Shown here piece after piece: positions 6,943-14,885 of a stretch of DNA of 25,515 nt. Below the pieces are notes generated by a model. It was not told the DNA's origin. It was given only the letters and a program-made list of their open reading frames with translations, and searched no databases. Location of the stretch: assembly GCA_902492235.1 (NCBI GenBank), contig CABUKS010000030.1:1-25515 (forward strand). The letters are read 5' to 3'. This DNA comes from an uncultured Collinsella sp. (GTDB taxonomy: Bacteria; Actinomycetota; Coriobacteriia; Coriobacteriales; Coriobacteriaceae). The position numbers were made by a program, and so were the translations under genes. Within the stretch, counting starts at the first letter, position 1. Each line of letters opens with the position of its first letter.

Positions 6943-8352
6943 TTACTCGCCCAGCAGGCTCTTGGTGATGGAAGCGGCGGCCTTCTTGCCGGCGCCCATC
7001 GCCAGAATGACCGTAGCGGCACCGGTGACGATGTCGCCGCCGGCCCAGATGCGGGGATCGGTGGTCTGGCCGGTCTCCTCGTCGGCGACGATGTAGCCCC
7101 ACTTGTTGAGCTCCATCTTGCCGCCGATCTTCTTTGCGAAGGGGTTGGCGTTGGTGCCGATAGCCGAGATTGCAACGTCGCAGGGGATCTCCTCGATGGC
7201 GCCCTCGATGGGCACCGGGCGACGACGACCGGACTCGTCAGGCTCGCCGAGCTCCATCTTCTGGACCTTGACGGCGCACACGGAGCCGTCCTCGCCAGCG
7301 ACAAACTCGAGCGGGGAGACGAGCGGCAGAACCTCGACGCCTTCGGCCTTAGCATGGTGCAGCTCGGCGCGACGGCAGGGCATCTCGTCCTCGGTACGAC
7401 GGTAGGCGATGATGGCGTGCTCGGCGCCCAGGCGCTTGGCGGTACGGACGGCGTCCATAGCCACGTTGCCGCCACCAAAGACGACGACGTTCTTGCCGTG
7501 CTTGGTGGGGGTGTCGTACTCGGGGAACTTGTTGGCCTTCATCAGGTTCACGCGGGTGAGGTACTCGTTAGCGAAGAAGACGTTGGGCAGGTTCTCGCCG
7601 GGGACGTTGAGGAACTTGGGCAGGCCAGCGCCGGTCGCCACGTAGATGGCGTCGAAGCCCTGCTCGAACAGCTCCTCGGCCGTGGCCATGTTGCCCACGA
7701 CGGAGTTGTACTCAAACTTGACGCCCATGTCCTCCAGGCCGTCAATCTCGCGCTTGACGACTGCCTTGGGCAGACGGAACTCGGGGATGCCGTAGACCAG
7801 CACGCCGCCGCCGGTGAAGAAGGCCTCAAAGACGGTAACGTCAAAGCCGTTGCGGGCGAGCTCGCCAGCGCAGGTGATGCCGGACGGGCCGGAGCCGACG
7901 ACGGCGACCTTCTTGCCGTTCTTGGGGGCCATCTTGGGCGTGGAGGCGAGCTCGGGGCGGTCACCCAGGAAGCGCTCGAGCTGGCCGATGGCCACGGGCT
8001 CGGACTTCTTGCCACGGATGCACTTGCCCTCGCACTGGTTCTCCTGCGGGCAGACGCGGCCGCAGATGGCGGGAAGCATGGAGTCCTCGCGGATGGTATC
8101 GAGAGCGCCGCCGAAGTCCTTCGCACGAATCTGCTCGATAAAGCGGGGGATGTTGATGTTGACGGGGCAGCCCTCAACACAGAACGGCTTCTTGCAGTTG
8201 AGGCAGCGCTCGGCCTCGGCCAGCGCCATCTCCTCGGTGAAGCCCTTGTCGACGGGGCGGAAGTCGCAGGCGCGCTCGGCAGCCGGCTCCTCGTTATCGG
8301 GGGTGCGGGGCGACTTCATATCGGCAACGAAACGACCGTTAACTAGTGGCAT
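6943..8352 (-). CDS. nfnB: NfnB-type large subunit (NADPH-dependent glutamate synthase small-chain-like flavoprotein)
   Basis: A 469-residue iron-sulfur flavoprotein. The N-terminus has two cysteine sets for [4Fe-4S] clusters: C50, C53, C58, C62, and C97, C101, C107, C111. Next comes a FAD-binding dinucleotide fold with GSGPSG at 143-148, then a second fold (GGGNVAMD) for NADP(H), and a C-terminal AGGDIVTGAATVILAMGAG flavin motif. Such proteins are annotated either as glutamate synthase small subunit (GltA) or as the large subunit of the ferredoxin:NADP+ bifurcating complex Nfn. The adjacent small-subunit gene and the absence of a large glutamate synthase chain favour Nfn, which couples reduced ferredoxin plus NADH to NADPH formation. 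Its start codon overlaps the end of nfnA by 10 nt, indicating coupled translation and a 1:1 complex. Confidence 0.88.
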   Translation of the reverse strand: MPLVNGRFVADMKSPRTPDNEEPAAERACDFRPVDKGFTEEMALAEAERCLNCKKPFCVEGCPVNINIPRFIEQIRAKDFGGALDTIREDSMLPAICGRVCPQENQCEGKCIRGKKSEPVAIGQLERFLGDRPELASTPKMAPKNGKKVAVVGSGPSGITCAGELARNGFDVTVFEAFFTGGGVLVYGIPEFRLPKAVVKREIDGLEDMGVKFEYNSVVGNMATAEELFEQGFDAIYVATGAGLPKFLNVPGENLPNVFFANEYLTRVNLMKANKFPEYDTPTKHGKNVVVFGGGNVAMDAVRTAKRLGAEHAIIAYRRTEDEMPCRRAELHHAKAEGVEVLPLVSPLEFVAGEDGSVCAVKVQKMELGEPDESGRRRPVPIEGAIEEIPCDVAISAIGTNANPFAKKIGGKMELNKWGYIVADEETGQTTDPRIWAGGDIVTGAATVILAMGAGKKAAASITKSLLGE

Positions 8353-9182
8353 GCGCAGCTCTTTTCCTCATAGGCCTTGAGGGACTCGCCCTCTTCGGAA
8401 CGGTAAGCGGCCTGGCGGGCACGAAGGTCATCCCAGTCGACCAGGGTGGCATCGAAGTCGGGGCCGTCGACGCAAGCGAACTTGGTCACGCCGCCCACCT
8501 CGACGCGGCAGCAGCCGCACATACCGGTGCCGTCAACCATGATGGGGTTGAGCGACGCGGTGATGGGGGTGTTGTACTTCTGGGCGGTGAGGGTCGAGAA
8601 CTTCATCATCGGAACGGGGCCGACGCAGAAGACCTGGCTCACGGCTTTGTCCTGCAGCAGGCGCTCCAGCGGAGCGGTGACAACGCCCTGCTCGCCGTAG
8701 GAGCCGTCGTCGGTGGTGATATGGATGTGGTCCTCGTCGAGGAGTTCGCGGAACTGGTCCTCCATGAGCAGGAGGTCCTTGGTGCGGGCGCCCATGATGG
8801 CGTGCACCTCGTGACCGGTCTCGACCAGGTGCTTGGCGACCGGGAAGGCAATTGCCAGGCCGACGCCGCCGCCAATGACAGCGCAGGGGCCCTCGGCCAT
8901 CTCGGTAGGAACGCCCAGCGGGCCCACGACGTCGCGCAGCGACTCGCCGGCCTCGTAGGTGGACAGCATCTCGGTGGTCTTGCCGATCACCATGAAGATG
9001 AACTCGACCCAGCCCTCGTCACCGTTCCAGCCGGCCAGGGTAAACGGGACGCGCTCGCCCGTCTCGTTGGCGCGGACCATGAGGAACTGTCCAGCGTGCG
9101 CATGCTTGGCGATTGCGGGCGCCTCGATGCGGAACTTGAACACCTTCTCCGAGAACTGCGTCTTCTCCAGGATCTTATACAT
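8343..9182 (-). CDS. nfnA: NfnA-type small subunit (sulfide/dihydroorotate dehydrogenase-like FAD/NAD-binding protein)
   Basis: A 279-residue ferredoxin-reductase-like protein. The N-terminal half is a FAD-binding barrel (with RVPFTLAGW as the flavin-contact region), followed by an NAD-binding domain starting at GGGVGLAIAFPVA. The C-terminal part carries MVDGTGMCGCCRVEVGG and FACVDGP, giving an Asp and three Cys that fit the unusual Asp/Cys-ligated [2Fe-2S] site known from NfnA. It is the partner of the next gene, with overlapping reading frames. The same fold is used by PyrK and by sulfide dehydrogenase SudB, but no pyrD lies nearby. GAGAGGGG precedes the ATG. A perfect TATAAT lies about 105 nt upstream. 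Confidence 0.88.
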   Translation of the reverse strand: MYKILEKTQFSEKVFKFRIEAPAIAKHAHAGQFLMVRANETGERVPFTLAGWNGDEGWVEFIFMVIGKTTEMLSTYEAGESLRDVVGPLGVPTEMAEGPCAVIGGGVGLAIAFPVAKHLVETGHEVHAIMGARTKDLLLMEDQFRELLDEDHIHITTDDGSYGEQGVVTAPLERLLQDKAVSQVFCVGPVPMMKFSTLTAQKYNTPITASLNPIMVDGTGMCGCCRVEVGGVTKFACVDGPDFDATLVDWDDLRARQAAYRSEEGESLKAYEEKSCACH

Positions 9183-9287
9183 AGAACCCCTCTCTTGTTA
9201 GGGCTGCCGAGCCGTGCCTCCACGGAAATGGACGGTAGCCCGAATAAAACCGTACGCGCACAGGCGTTGTGCAGACATACGGTGCAA

Positions 9288-9293
9288 ATTATA
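9288..9293 (-). promoter_or_regulatory. Putative -10 box for nfnAB
   Basis: On the minus strand the sequence reads TATAAT exactly. It would give a leader of about 95-100 nt before nfnA. I do not see a good -35 hexamer at 16-18 nt, so support rests on the -10 box and position alone. Confidence 0.45.
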
Positions 9294-9342
9294 CCCTCAT
9301 GGGCATGTCGCTTACGTGTATCTTTGGCAGGCGAGAAAAGTG

Positions 9343-9541
9343 ACCTACCAAAAAGGGACAGGTTTATTTTGGCTGGTTTTATCAGGCAAAACGGCAAAGG
9401 GGGCCGGCCTCGCGCTTCGTTGAGGCCGGCCCCTTTGGGGCGTTATGCATGTATGGTGGCAGCGTGTTTATTGCGATGTGCCGACTGGGGTGTTTCCGCA
9501 TATAAAACCTGCCAAAATAAACCTGTCCCTTTTTGGTAGGT
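9343..9541. repeat. 199-bp element with 39-bp terminal inverted repeats carrying GGGACAG
   Basis: Terminal arms 9343-9381 and 9503-9541 match over 38 of 39 positions. Each arm can fold on its own, with CCAAAA and TTTTGG around a loop containing GGGACAGG. The element is thus an inverted doublet of GGGACAG-loop hairpins separated by about 120 nt. A GC-rich terminator-like stem (9396-9436) lies inside. No reading frame of note is present in the interior. The right end touches the pth stop codon (9543-9545). The rest of the nfnA-pth gap (9183-9342) is the nfnA leader. Confidence 0.9.
9396..9436 (-). terminator. Strong GC-rich hairpin, likely terminator of pth
   Basis: The arm at 9396-9411 (AAAGGGGGCCGGCCTC) pairs with 9422-9436 over 15 bp with a single bulged G. 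On the minus strand the stem ends CCCCCTTTGCCGTTTT. It lies about 110 nt beyond the pth stop, inside the larger palindromic element. Confidence 0.65.
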
Positions 9542-9542
9542 T

Positions 9543-10172
9543 TTAGTGCTTGCCGTTGGCAGAGGCGGCGCCGTTTACGTGATCGCGGGCGTAGATTACA
9601 CCGTGGACGATGGCCAGACCGGCAGCGTCGGCGGCGCGGGCGCAGGTGTCCTGGAAGTCCTCGGCCTCGCGGGCGCGCAGCTGCTTAAGCACGTAGTCGG
9701 CGACGGCCATCTTGCCGGGAGGGTTGCCGATACCGGTGCGGATGCGGCTAAAGTCGCGGCTGCCCATCTTGTCGATGATGGAGCGCAGGCCGTTGTGGCC
9801 GGCGTGGCCGCCGCCCACCTTAACGCGTACGTCGCCGGCGGGAATATCGAGCTCGTCGTGGATTACGAGCAGCTCTTCGGCCTTAATTTTGTACTCGCGG
9901 CAGAGCTTGGAGATGGGGCCACCCGAGGTGTTCATGTACGACTGCGGCTTGACCAGCACAATCTGGCGCTTGCCGCCCTCTTCCTCGGCATCGTTGATAT
10001 TGATGAGCGCGACCTCGGCGCCTGCCTGGTTTTTCCAGTACGTGACGCCGGCCTGACGGGCCAACTCGTCGATTGCTTTGAAACCTGCGTTGTGGCGGGT
10101 CTCGGCATACTCATCGCCAGGGTTGCCAAGCCCGGCAACCATGCGAATCTTAAGCGGCTGTGCAGCTGCCAT
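9543..10172 (-). CDS. pth: Peptidyl-tRNA hydrolase
   Basis: A 209-residue cytoplasmic enzyme that releases tRNA from prematurely dissociated peptidyl-tRNA. Family signatures are all present: GLGNPGDEYAETRHNAGF at 14-31, including the catalytic His27, PQSYMNTSG at about 76-84 with the substrate-binding Asn, HDELDIPAG at about 105-113, and GGGHAGHNGLRSI at about 120-132. Length is close to the usual 190-200, with a short extra tail ending NGKH. An AAAGGA ribosome binding site precedes the ATG. The stop codon lies at the edge of a 199-bp palindromic element, so the extreme 3' end of the message probably folds into that element. Confidence 0.96.
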   Translation of the reverse strand: MAAAQPLKIRMVAGLGNPGDEYAETRHNAGFKAIDELARQAGVTYWKNQAGAEVALININDAEEEGGKRQIVLVKPQSYMNTSGGPISKLCREYKIKAEELLVIHDELDIPAGDVRVKVGGGHAGHNGLRSIIDKMGSRDFSRIRTGIGNPPGKMAVADYVLKQLRAREAEDFQDTCARAADAAGLAIVHGVIYARDHVNGAASANGKH

Positions 10173-10286
10173 GTGCTTCCTTTCGTCGATTTGTCGTCTG
10201 CTATGGTGAGCGACCCCGTTGCAGCTGTCAAATGGAGGGCGATTGAGGTTGTTTGGGGGCGTTTGGACGGCCGTCGAAATCCGAGG

Positions 10287-10490
10287 TGGACAGTTAGTTC
10301 AGATACGTATAAGTTCTGAGGACTCGAATTGCTCGATTCAATGCCGATACGTTGTTTTGGAGCTTTAGTTAGTCCATATGACGCTGTTTTGAAGTCTACC
10401 CTGCCTTCAAATAAGGCGAATGGTATAGAGATAGCTGCAAAACAGCCTAATTCAATGTGTCCATTTATACGTATTTGAACTAACTGTCCA
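10287..10490. repeat. 204-bp palindromic element, copy A (GGACAGTTAGTTCAG family)
   Basis: Terminal arms 10287-10312 and 10465-10490 pair at 25 of 26 positions. The ends read TGGACAGTTAGTTCAG and, on the other side, its complement. The interior contains nested inverted repeats (GCTGTTTTG with CAAAACAGC) and no plausible gene. The same terminal sequence occurs in the 200-bp element at 11816-12015 on the other side of the intervening gene. It fills most of the gap between pth and that gene. I see no clear target-site duplication. Confidence 0.9.
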
Positions 10491-10523
10491 TCCCTGTTTG
10501 ACGGCGCACGGGTGATTCGCCGC

Positions 10524-11651
10524 TTAGACCGGCGCGAGGCCGATTCCAGCCCGCAGGGCGTTGAGCCAAGCAGCTTGACGCTTGCGATAACCCTTGATGC
10601 GATAGCGGAATCGAGCCCCCGCAAGTCGATGCATCGTCTGAGCGAAGGCTTCGAGTGCAACAAGGTCCTTCATTTGGTCACGATTGATAACCAGGACGTG
10701 GATGCCCATGGCCTTAAGGCCATTGTTGCGATTGCCGTCGTGAATGCGAGCGTTTTGAAGCTCATGTCCAATTCCGTTGTATTCGTTGTCCACTCCGGCG
10801 GCAGGACAATATAAGTCGCAAATTGCATAGGGGATGCCCGAGGACATGTTGACCGCAAGAGTGTCGAAGTCGATTCTATAGTTGAGTAACAAACCTCCCA
10901 TGGGCAGGCTGCAACATCCGAAACCGCCAAAGCGCATGGGCGCGCCTAGGACGGCAAACATTAAGGATTCCGCTGGGGATGCGGATCCGGCTCGGGCGAG
11001 TTTAACGGCCGTGCGAAACGAGGCATAGGAGCTGCTTTTGGCGAACCGTGCGATTGCCTCGAGATCTTCGATGGTTGTAGCAGGTTCGCATTTGTAGTGC
11101 GCCTGTTCGTAACGGGTTTCGGCTTGTCTTTCGGGTGCCGGTTGGCTGCTCTGACAATCAAGATCGCCCATCACTTCGAAGCCGTCGGCCTTGGGCCACG
11201 TATCGTCATAGGCGATGGGGTAGGTTGCCTCGGGCAGAAGGGAGTAAGTTCCGAGCAGCTCCATAAGGAGCATCAAGGTTTTGGCGACTGATTCATTTTT
11301 AGAACAAAGCATGGCTGTCATGGCAGGAGACGTTGCGTAGATGTCGGCCTCGACGTGCACAATTGCACCTTCAGGTAGCGGAGCGGAGAGAATGTGCTGA
11401 AGAAGTCGCTTGTCGGCGCGTCTGTTGTCTTCGTCTGAAACGAGAAGATCGAGCAGTTCGGAATCATCTTCATCCCAGGCATCGAGTATCGAAAGTGCGT
11501 CAAAGTCTATCGCGTCATTATTGGGAATGCAGCTAGCCAAGGCCTGTGCTTGCTGTTCACTATCAACGGAGTCCCAGGGTAGGGCAGAGTACGTCCGTCG
11601 TGCGCGACGAATTGCGCGGAGGGCGGAGAAATGTGAAATCACGGTCGTCAT
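10524..11651 (-). CDS. Uncharacterised protein with DUF559/PD-(D/E)XK-like C-terminal domain
   Basis: A 375-residue soluble protein without membrane segments. I do not recognise a named gene. Residues 1-200 are acidic and variable-looking. From about 215 the layout matches the endonuclease-like DUF559/AbiEi-associated domain: ARAGSASPAES (acid E228), an aromatic/Gly segment, AICDLYCP (D279), VDNEYNG (E290), then D305, R308, and 'LKAMGIHVLVI', the usual last strand. The usual E-x-K or E-x-D third motif reads E-Y-N, so catalysis is uncertain. No N-terminal helix-turn-helix is evident. Codon use looks less GC-rich than in neighbours, and two related palindromic elements flank the gene, suggesting acquired DNA. 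No clear Shine-Dalgarno precedes the ATG. The function may be defence-related or a degenerate nuclease. Confidence 0.7.
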   Translation of the reverse strand: MTTVISHFSALRAIRRARRTYSALPWDSVDSEQQAQALASCIPNNDAIDFDALSILDAWDEDDSELLDLLVSDEDNRRADKRLLQHILSAPLPEGAIVHVEADIYATSPAMTAMLCSKNESVAKTLMLLMELLGTYSLLPEATYPIAYDDTWPKADGFEVMGDLDCQSSQPAPERQAETRYEQAHYKCEPATTIEDLEAIARFAKSSSYASFRTAVKLARAGSASPAESLMFAVLGAPMRFGGFGCCSLPMGGLLLNYRIDFDTLAVNMSSGIPYAICDLYCPAAGVDNEYNGIGHELQNARIHDGNRNNGLKAMGIHVLVINRDQMKDLVALEAFAQTMHRLAGARFRYRIKGYRKRQAAWLNALRAGIGLAPV

Positions 11652-11815
11652 GGCTATAACGTACTAAGTTGGCGGCAGAATGCGACCGCCATACCGTTCT
11701 TTTCGCTCAGCGGGGCGCTGCGCGCCATGAACGGCTGGGTGTTATGAAATCGGTAGAATCGGTTGAGGGGATTGCGGGAAATTGAGCTCTGCCGCGAAGG
11801 TTGACGATAGCTACC

Positions 11816-12015
11816 GGACAGTTAGTTCAGATACGTACAAGGCGGCGGGCGATCGAGGCGTTTCTAAGGGCCTTTAAGGGCGATTTGAGGGTAAATATGC
11901 GGCGGTTGTACTCGTAAACGATGAGCTTTGGACGGCGTGGCATCCGCCGGGGAGCTCAGAAGGCTCCGAACGGTCCTTTGGAGCTTTAAAAAATACGTAT
12001 CTGAACTAACTGTCC
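11816..12015. repeat. 200-bp palindromic element, copy B (GGACAGTTAGTTCAG family)
   Basis: Arms 11816-11837 and 11994-12015 are exact reverse complements over 22 bp and share their sequence with the arms of copy A. The interiors of A and B differ, apart from a common TTTGGAGCTTTA. The stretch 11652-11815 upstream holds a small TGGCGG/CCGCCA inverted repeat (11670-11691), which could lie in the promoter of the orphan gene; I see nothing else there. Confidence 0.9.
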
Positions 12016-12035
12016 AGGGAAGGTTGGCGAGGGAT

Positions 12036-12071
12036 GGAAAAAGGGCCGGAAGCGAGCTTCCGGCCCTTTAA
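12036..12071 (-). terminator. Terminator of prs
   Basis: AAGGGCCGGAAG (12041-12052) pairs perfectly with CTTCCGGCCCTT (12057-12068) around a 4-nt loop. Read on the minus strand, a T run follows (A tract at 12038-12042 on the plus strand). Confidence 0.9.
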
Positions 12072-12101
12072 AACATCAAAGATGATGCGATATGCGTTGG
12101 A

Positions 12102-13088
12102 TTACAGCGCGAAGTCGCCGCCGACGAGCGTGGAAACGGGCTCCTCGTGGTAAACGGCGGAGATGGCCTGAGCGAACTCCTCGGCGACCGAGATGGTCTT
12201 GATCTTGCCGCCGACCTCGACGGGAATGGCGTCGGTGACGAGGCACTCGACGATCGGGGCGTCGTTCAGACGCTCGATGGCCGGACCGGAGAAGATGCCG
12301 TGGGTGGCGCAGACGTAGATGTCGCCAGCGCCCATAGCCTTGAGCTCCTTGACGTTGGCGCACAGGGTGCCAGCGGTGTCGATCATGTCGTCGTTGATGA
12401 TGCAGGTCTTGCCCTTGATGTCACCGATGATGCCCATGACTTCGGCGGCGTTGTGGCGCGGACGACCCTTGTGGGCGATGGCCAGGTCGCAGCCGAGCAT
12501 GTCGGACAGCTTCTTGGCGGCCTTGGCGCGGCCCACATCAGGGGAGACGACGACCAGGTTGTCGGTGTCGAAGTGCATGTCGTTGTAGTACTGGCCAAAC
12601 AGCGGCAGTGCGGACAGGTGGTTAACCGGGATATCGAAGAAGCCCTGGATCTGGCCCTGGTGCAGGTCGAGGGTGATGATGCGGTTGACGCCGGCACGCT
12701 CGAGCAGGTTGGCGACGAGGCGGGCGGTGATGGGCTCGCGCGGGCCGGCCTTGCGGTCCTGGCGGGCATAGCCGTAGTGGGTGATAACGGCGGTGATGGA
12801 GCGGGCGGATGCGCGCTTGGCAGCGTCGGTGGCGATGAGCAGCTCCATGAGCATGTCGTTGACGTTGCCGCCGGCCACGGACTGAATCAGGAAGACGTCG
12901 GCGCCGCGGACGGTCTCGTCGTAGCGGGCGTAAATCTCACCATTGGCGAACTGCTTTAGCGTAAGGCCCGAAAGCTCGACCCCAAGGAACTCAGCGATCT
13001 TCTGAGCGAGGGGACGGTTGGAGGAACCGGAATACACGCGGATGGACTTGCGCATATTCTCCGACTTCTCGGGATCATTAATCGGCAT
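12102..13088 (-). CDS. prs: Ribose-phosphate pyrophosphokinase (PRPP synthetase)
   Basis: A 328-residue enzyme that makes PRPP from ribose 5-phosphate and ATP for nucleotide, histidine and tryptophan synthesis. Diagnostic motifs include VYSGSSNRPLAQKIAEFLG near the start, FANGEIYARYDETVRGADVFLIQS, the flexible 'YGYARQDRKAGPREPI' catalytic region, 'LDLHQGQIQGFFDIPVNHL', and the PRPP loop DDMIDTAGTL. Length is slightly above the usual 315 because of an 11-residue N-terminal lead; an internal ATG at residue 12 would give the standard start. The first ATG was chosen because AAGGAG lies 7 nt upstream. The gene follows glmU, a common bacterial arrangement, but has its own putative -10 and terminator. 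Confidence 0.96.
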   Translation of the reverse strand: MPINDPEKSENMRKSIRVYSGSSNRPLAQKIAEFLGVELSGLTLKQFANGEIYARYDETVRGADVFLIQSVAGGNVNDMLMELLIATDAAKRASARSITAVITHYGYARQDRKAGPREPITARLVANLLERAGVNRIITLDLHQGQIQGFFDIPVNHLSALPLFGQYYNDMHFDTDNLVVVSPDVGRAKAAKKLSDMLGCDLAIAHKGRPRHNAAEVMGIIGDIKGKTCIINDDMIDTAGTLCANVKELKAMGAGDIYVCATHGIFSGPAIERLNDAPIVECLVTDAIPVEVGGKIKTISVAEEFAQAISAVYHEEPVSTLVGGDFAL

Positions 13089-13132
13089 TACCCTTCTCCT
13101 TTATATCGAATGCCATATAGATGCCTTGTTGC

Positions 13133-13138
13133 ATTGTA
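13133..13138 (-). promoter_or_regulatory. Putative -10 box for prs
   Basis: The minus strand reads GTTACAAT, giving TACAAT about 45 nt upstream of the prs start. The -35 region is unconvincing. Its position between the glmU terminator and prs supports an independent prs promoter. Confidence 0.4.
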
Positions 13139-13229
13139 ACCGCGCGACGGGGCTTATCGAGTCTTGATAACGTCTTTACCGTCAACGGACACGAACCGAC
13201 CACTCATCCGGTCGCGCAGGTCACGATAG

Positions 13230-13263
13230 AAAAAGGAGCCGTCCCCATGGAACAGCTCCTTTT
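13230..13263 (-). terminator. Terminator of glmU (loop contains GGGGACGG)
   Basis: AAAAGGAGC and GCTCCTTTT pair around a 15-nt loop, and on the minus strand the stem ends in CTTTTTC. The minus-strand loop includes TGGGGACGG, a variant of the GGGACAG heptamer seen in other hairpins of this window. Confidence 0.8.
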
Positions 13264-13278
13264 GTGCTTGGTAAAACG

Positions 13279-14691
13279 TTAAACCTCGTCGTCCTCGTGC
13301 AGACGGCGGCGATAATCGGCGGCCCAGCCCTCAATATTTACCTGACGGGCACGACCCAGGCCGAGCGCGTCTGCCGGGACCGGCTCGGTGATGACGGAGC
13401 CGGCGGCCACGAGCGCGCCGTCGCCGATCTGGGCGGGCGCGACCATCATGGTGTCGGAGCCGATGAAGGCATCCTTGCCGATGACGGTCTTGTGCTTGTG
13501 CACGCCGTCGTAGTTGCAAGTGATGGAGCCCGCGCCCACGTTGACACCGGAGCCCATGGTGGTGTCGCCGATGTAGGACAGGTGCGGCACCTTGGAGCCC
13601 TCGCCGATCGTGGACTTCTTGATCTCCACGTGCGTGCCGGCCTTGGATCCGTCGAGCATGTGGGTACCCGGGCGCAGGTAGGCGCGCGGGCCGCAATCGA
13701 CGCCGTTCTCGATGACGGCCTCGATGGCGATGGTCTCATCGATGGTGCAGCCGCTGCCGACGGTGGTGTCGGTGAGACGGCTGTTGGGGCCGAGCTGGCA
13801 CTCCTCGCCCACGGTGACGTGGCCGATCAGGTGCGTCTGCGGCCACACGACGGTGTCGCGGCCGATGGTGGCGTCGGGGCCGATCCAGGCCTGCGTGGGG
13901 TCGATGAAGGTAACGCCCTCGGCCATCCAGTGCTCGTTGATGCGGTCGCGCGCGATGGCGGTGAGCTGTGCGAGCTGGATGCGGCTGTTGACGCCCAGGC
14001 CGTCGCGGTAGTCGCCGCAGTGGAAGATGGAGACTGCCTGGCCGTGACCCTTGAGGATCTCGAGCATGTCGGGCAGGTAGTACTCGGACTGCGCGTTGTC
14101 GTTGCCGATCTCGTTGATGTGGGCGGCGAGCTGCGCGCCGTCGAAGGCGTAGCAGCCGGCGTTGCACTCGAGCAGCGTGGCGGCCTGCTCGGGCGTGCAG
14201 TCCTTCTGCTCGATGATGCGCTCAATCTGGCCGTCGGCGCCCAGCTTGATGCGACCGTAGCCGAAGGGATCGGGCGGGGTCATGGTCATGACGGTGCAGG
14301 CGAGCTCGCCGGTGGCGACGGTCTGCGCGAACTTGGCGACGGTGTCGGCGGTGATGAGCGGCAGATCGCCGTTGAGCACGACGACGGGGCCTTGCGCGAT
14401 GCCGCAGGCCTCGAGCGCGACCTTTACGGCGTGGCCGGTGCCCAGGCGCTCGGTCTGCTCGACGCACTCGACCTTGGTGGCGCTGTTGGCGTAGGCGCCG
14501 TCGATGAGGGCGCGCATCTCGTCGGCGTGGCTGCCGATGACGACCACGACGCGGCTGCAGCCGGCCTTGATGGTGGCGTCGACGATCCACTGGACCATGG
14601 GCTTACCCAGGATCTTGTGCGAAACCTTGCAGTGGTTCGACTTCATACGGGTGCCCTCGCCGGCAGCGAGGATAATTGCGGTTGCGTCCAT
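13279..14691 (-). CDS. glmU: Bifunctional N-acetylglucosamine-1-phosphate uridyltransferase / glucosamine-1-phosphate acetyltransferase
   Basis: A 470-residue enzyme making UDP-GlcNAc for peptidoglycan. The N-terminal pyrophosphorylase domain opens with AIILAAGEGTRMKS (about 5-18), and shows 'VVLNGDLPLI' and 'ERLGTGHAV'. From about 250 on, hexapeptide repeats form the left-handed beta-helix acetyltransferase, with 'GPRAYLRPGT', 'HLSYIGDTTMGSGVNVGAG' and 'NYDGVHKHKT' as the catalytic region. The usual 'PKVLH' motif near residue 23 reads CKVSH, a minor deviation. The frame stays open upstream, but ATG 14691 starts at the conserved position and has AGGAG 6 nt before it. It precedes prs on the same strand. 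Confidence 0.96.
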   Translation of the reverse strand: MDATAIILAAGEGTRMKSNHCKVSHKILGKPMVQWIVDATIKAGCSRVVVVIGSHADEMRALIDGAYANSATKVECVEQTERLGTGHAVKVALEACGIAQGPVVVLNGDLPLITADTVAKFAQTVATGELACTVMTMTPPDPFGYGRIKLGADGQIERIIEQKDCTPEQAATLLECNAGCYAFDGAQLAAHINEIGNDNAQSEYYLPDMLEILKGHGQAVSIFHCGDYRDGLGVNSRIQLAQLTAIARDRINEHWMAEGVTFIDPTQAWIGPDATIGRDTVVWPQTHLIGHVTVGEECQLGPNSRLTDTTVGSGCTIDETIAIEAVIENGVDCGPRAYLRPGTHMLDGSKAGTHVEIKKSTIGEGSKVPHLSYIGDTTMGSGVNVGAGSITCNYDGVHKHKTVIGKDAFIGSDTMMVAPAQIGDGALVAAGSVITEPVPADALGLGRARQVNIEGWAADYRRRLHEDDEV

Positions 14692-14885
14692 GTGATCTCC
14701 TGTTACGTTATAGAGACGTGTGTTTGGAAACGATACACGGCGCAATATGATACCGCAGGCATATGATGAGCGCGTAACGTTTGGGCCGCGGCGGATGGGT
14801 TTGTGGTTCCGGCACGGCGGTTGCGCTGCTTGTGCGGTGTTTGCGGCACTGCGGCGTTGGTATTTGGGTGAGAGGGCGGGTGCCC

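Noticed and set aside
6943..8352. True glutamate synthase small subunit
   Set aside because: No large GltB-type gene nearby, while the overlapping NfnA-type gene fits the Nfn complex better; a glutamate synthase role cannot be fully excluded.
10287..10490. Insertion sequence with a transposase
   Set aside because: Terminal inverted repeats are clear, but the 204-bp interior encodes no transposase; at most a non-autonomous element.
13264..14766. 500-codon open frame on the plus strand
   Set aside because: Antisense to glmU, whose motifs are complete; Gly/Asp/Val-rich product is a codon-bias artefact.
14692..14885. Riboswitch before the ECF operon
   Set aside because: I looked for a conserved vitamin or metal aptamer in the gap and saw no recognisable core or terminator switch.
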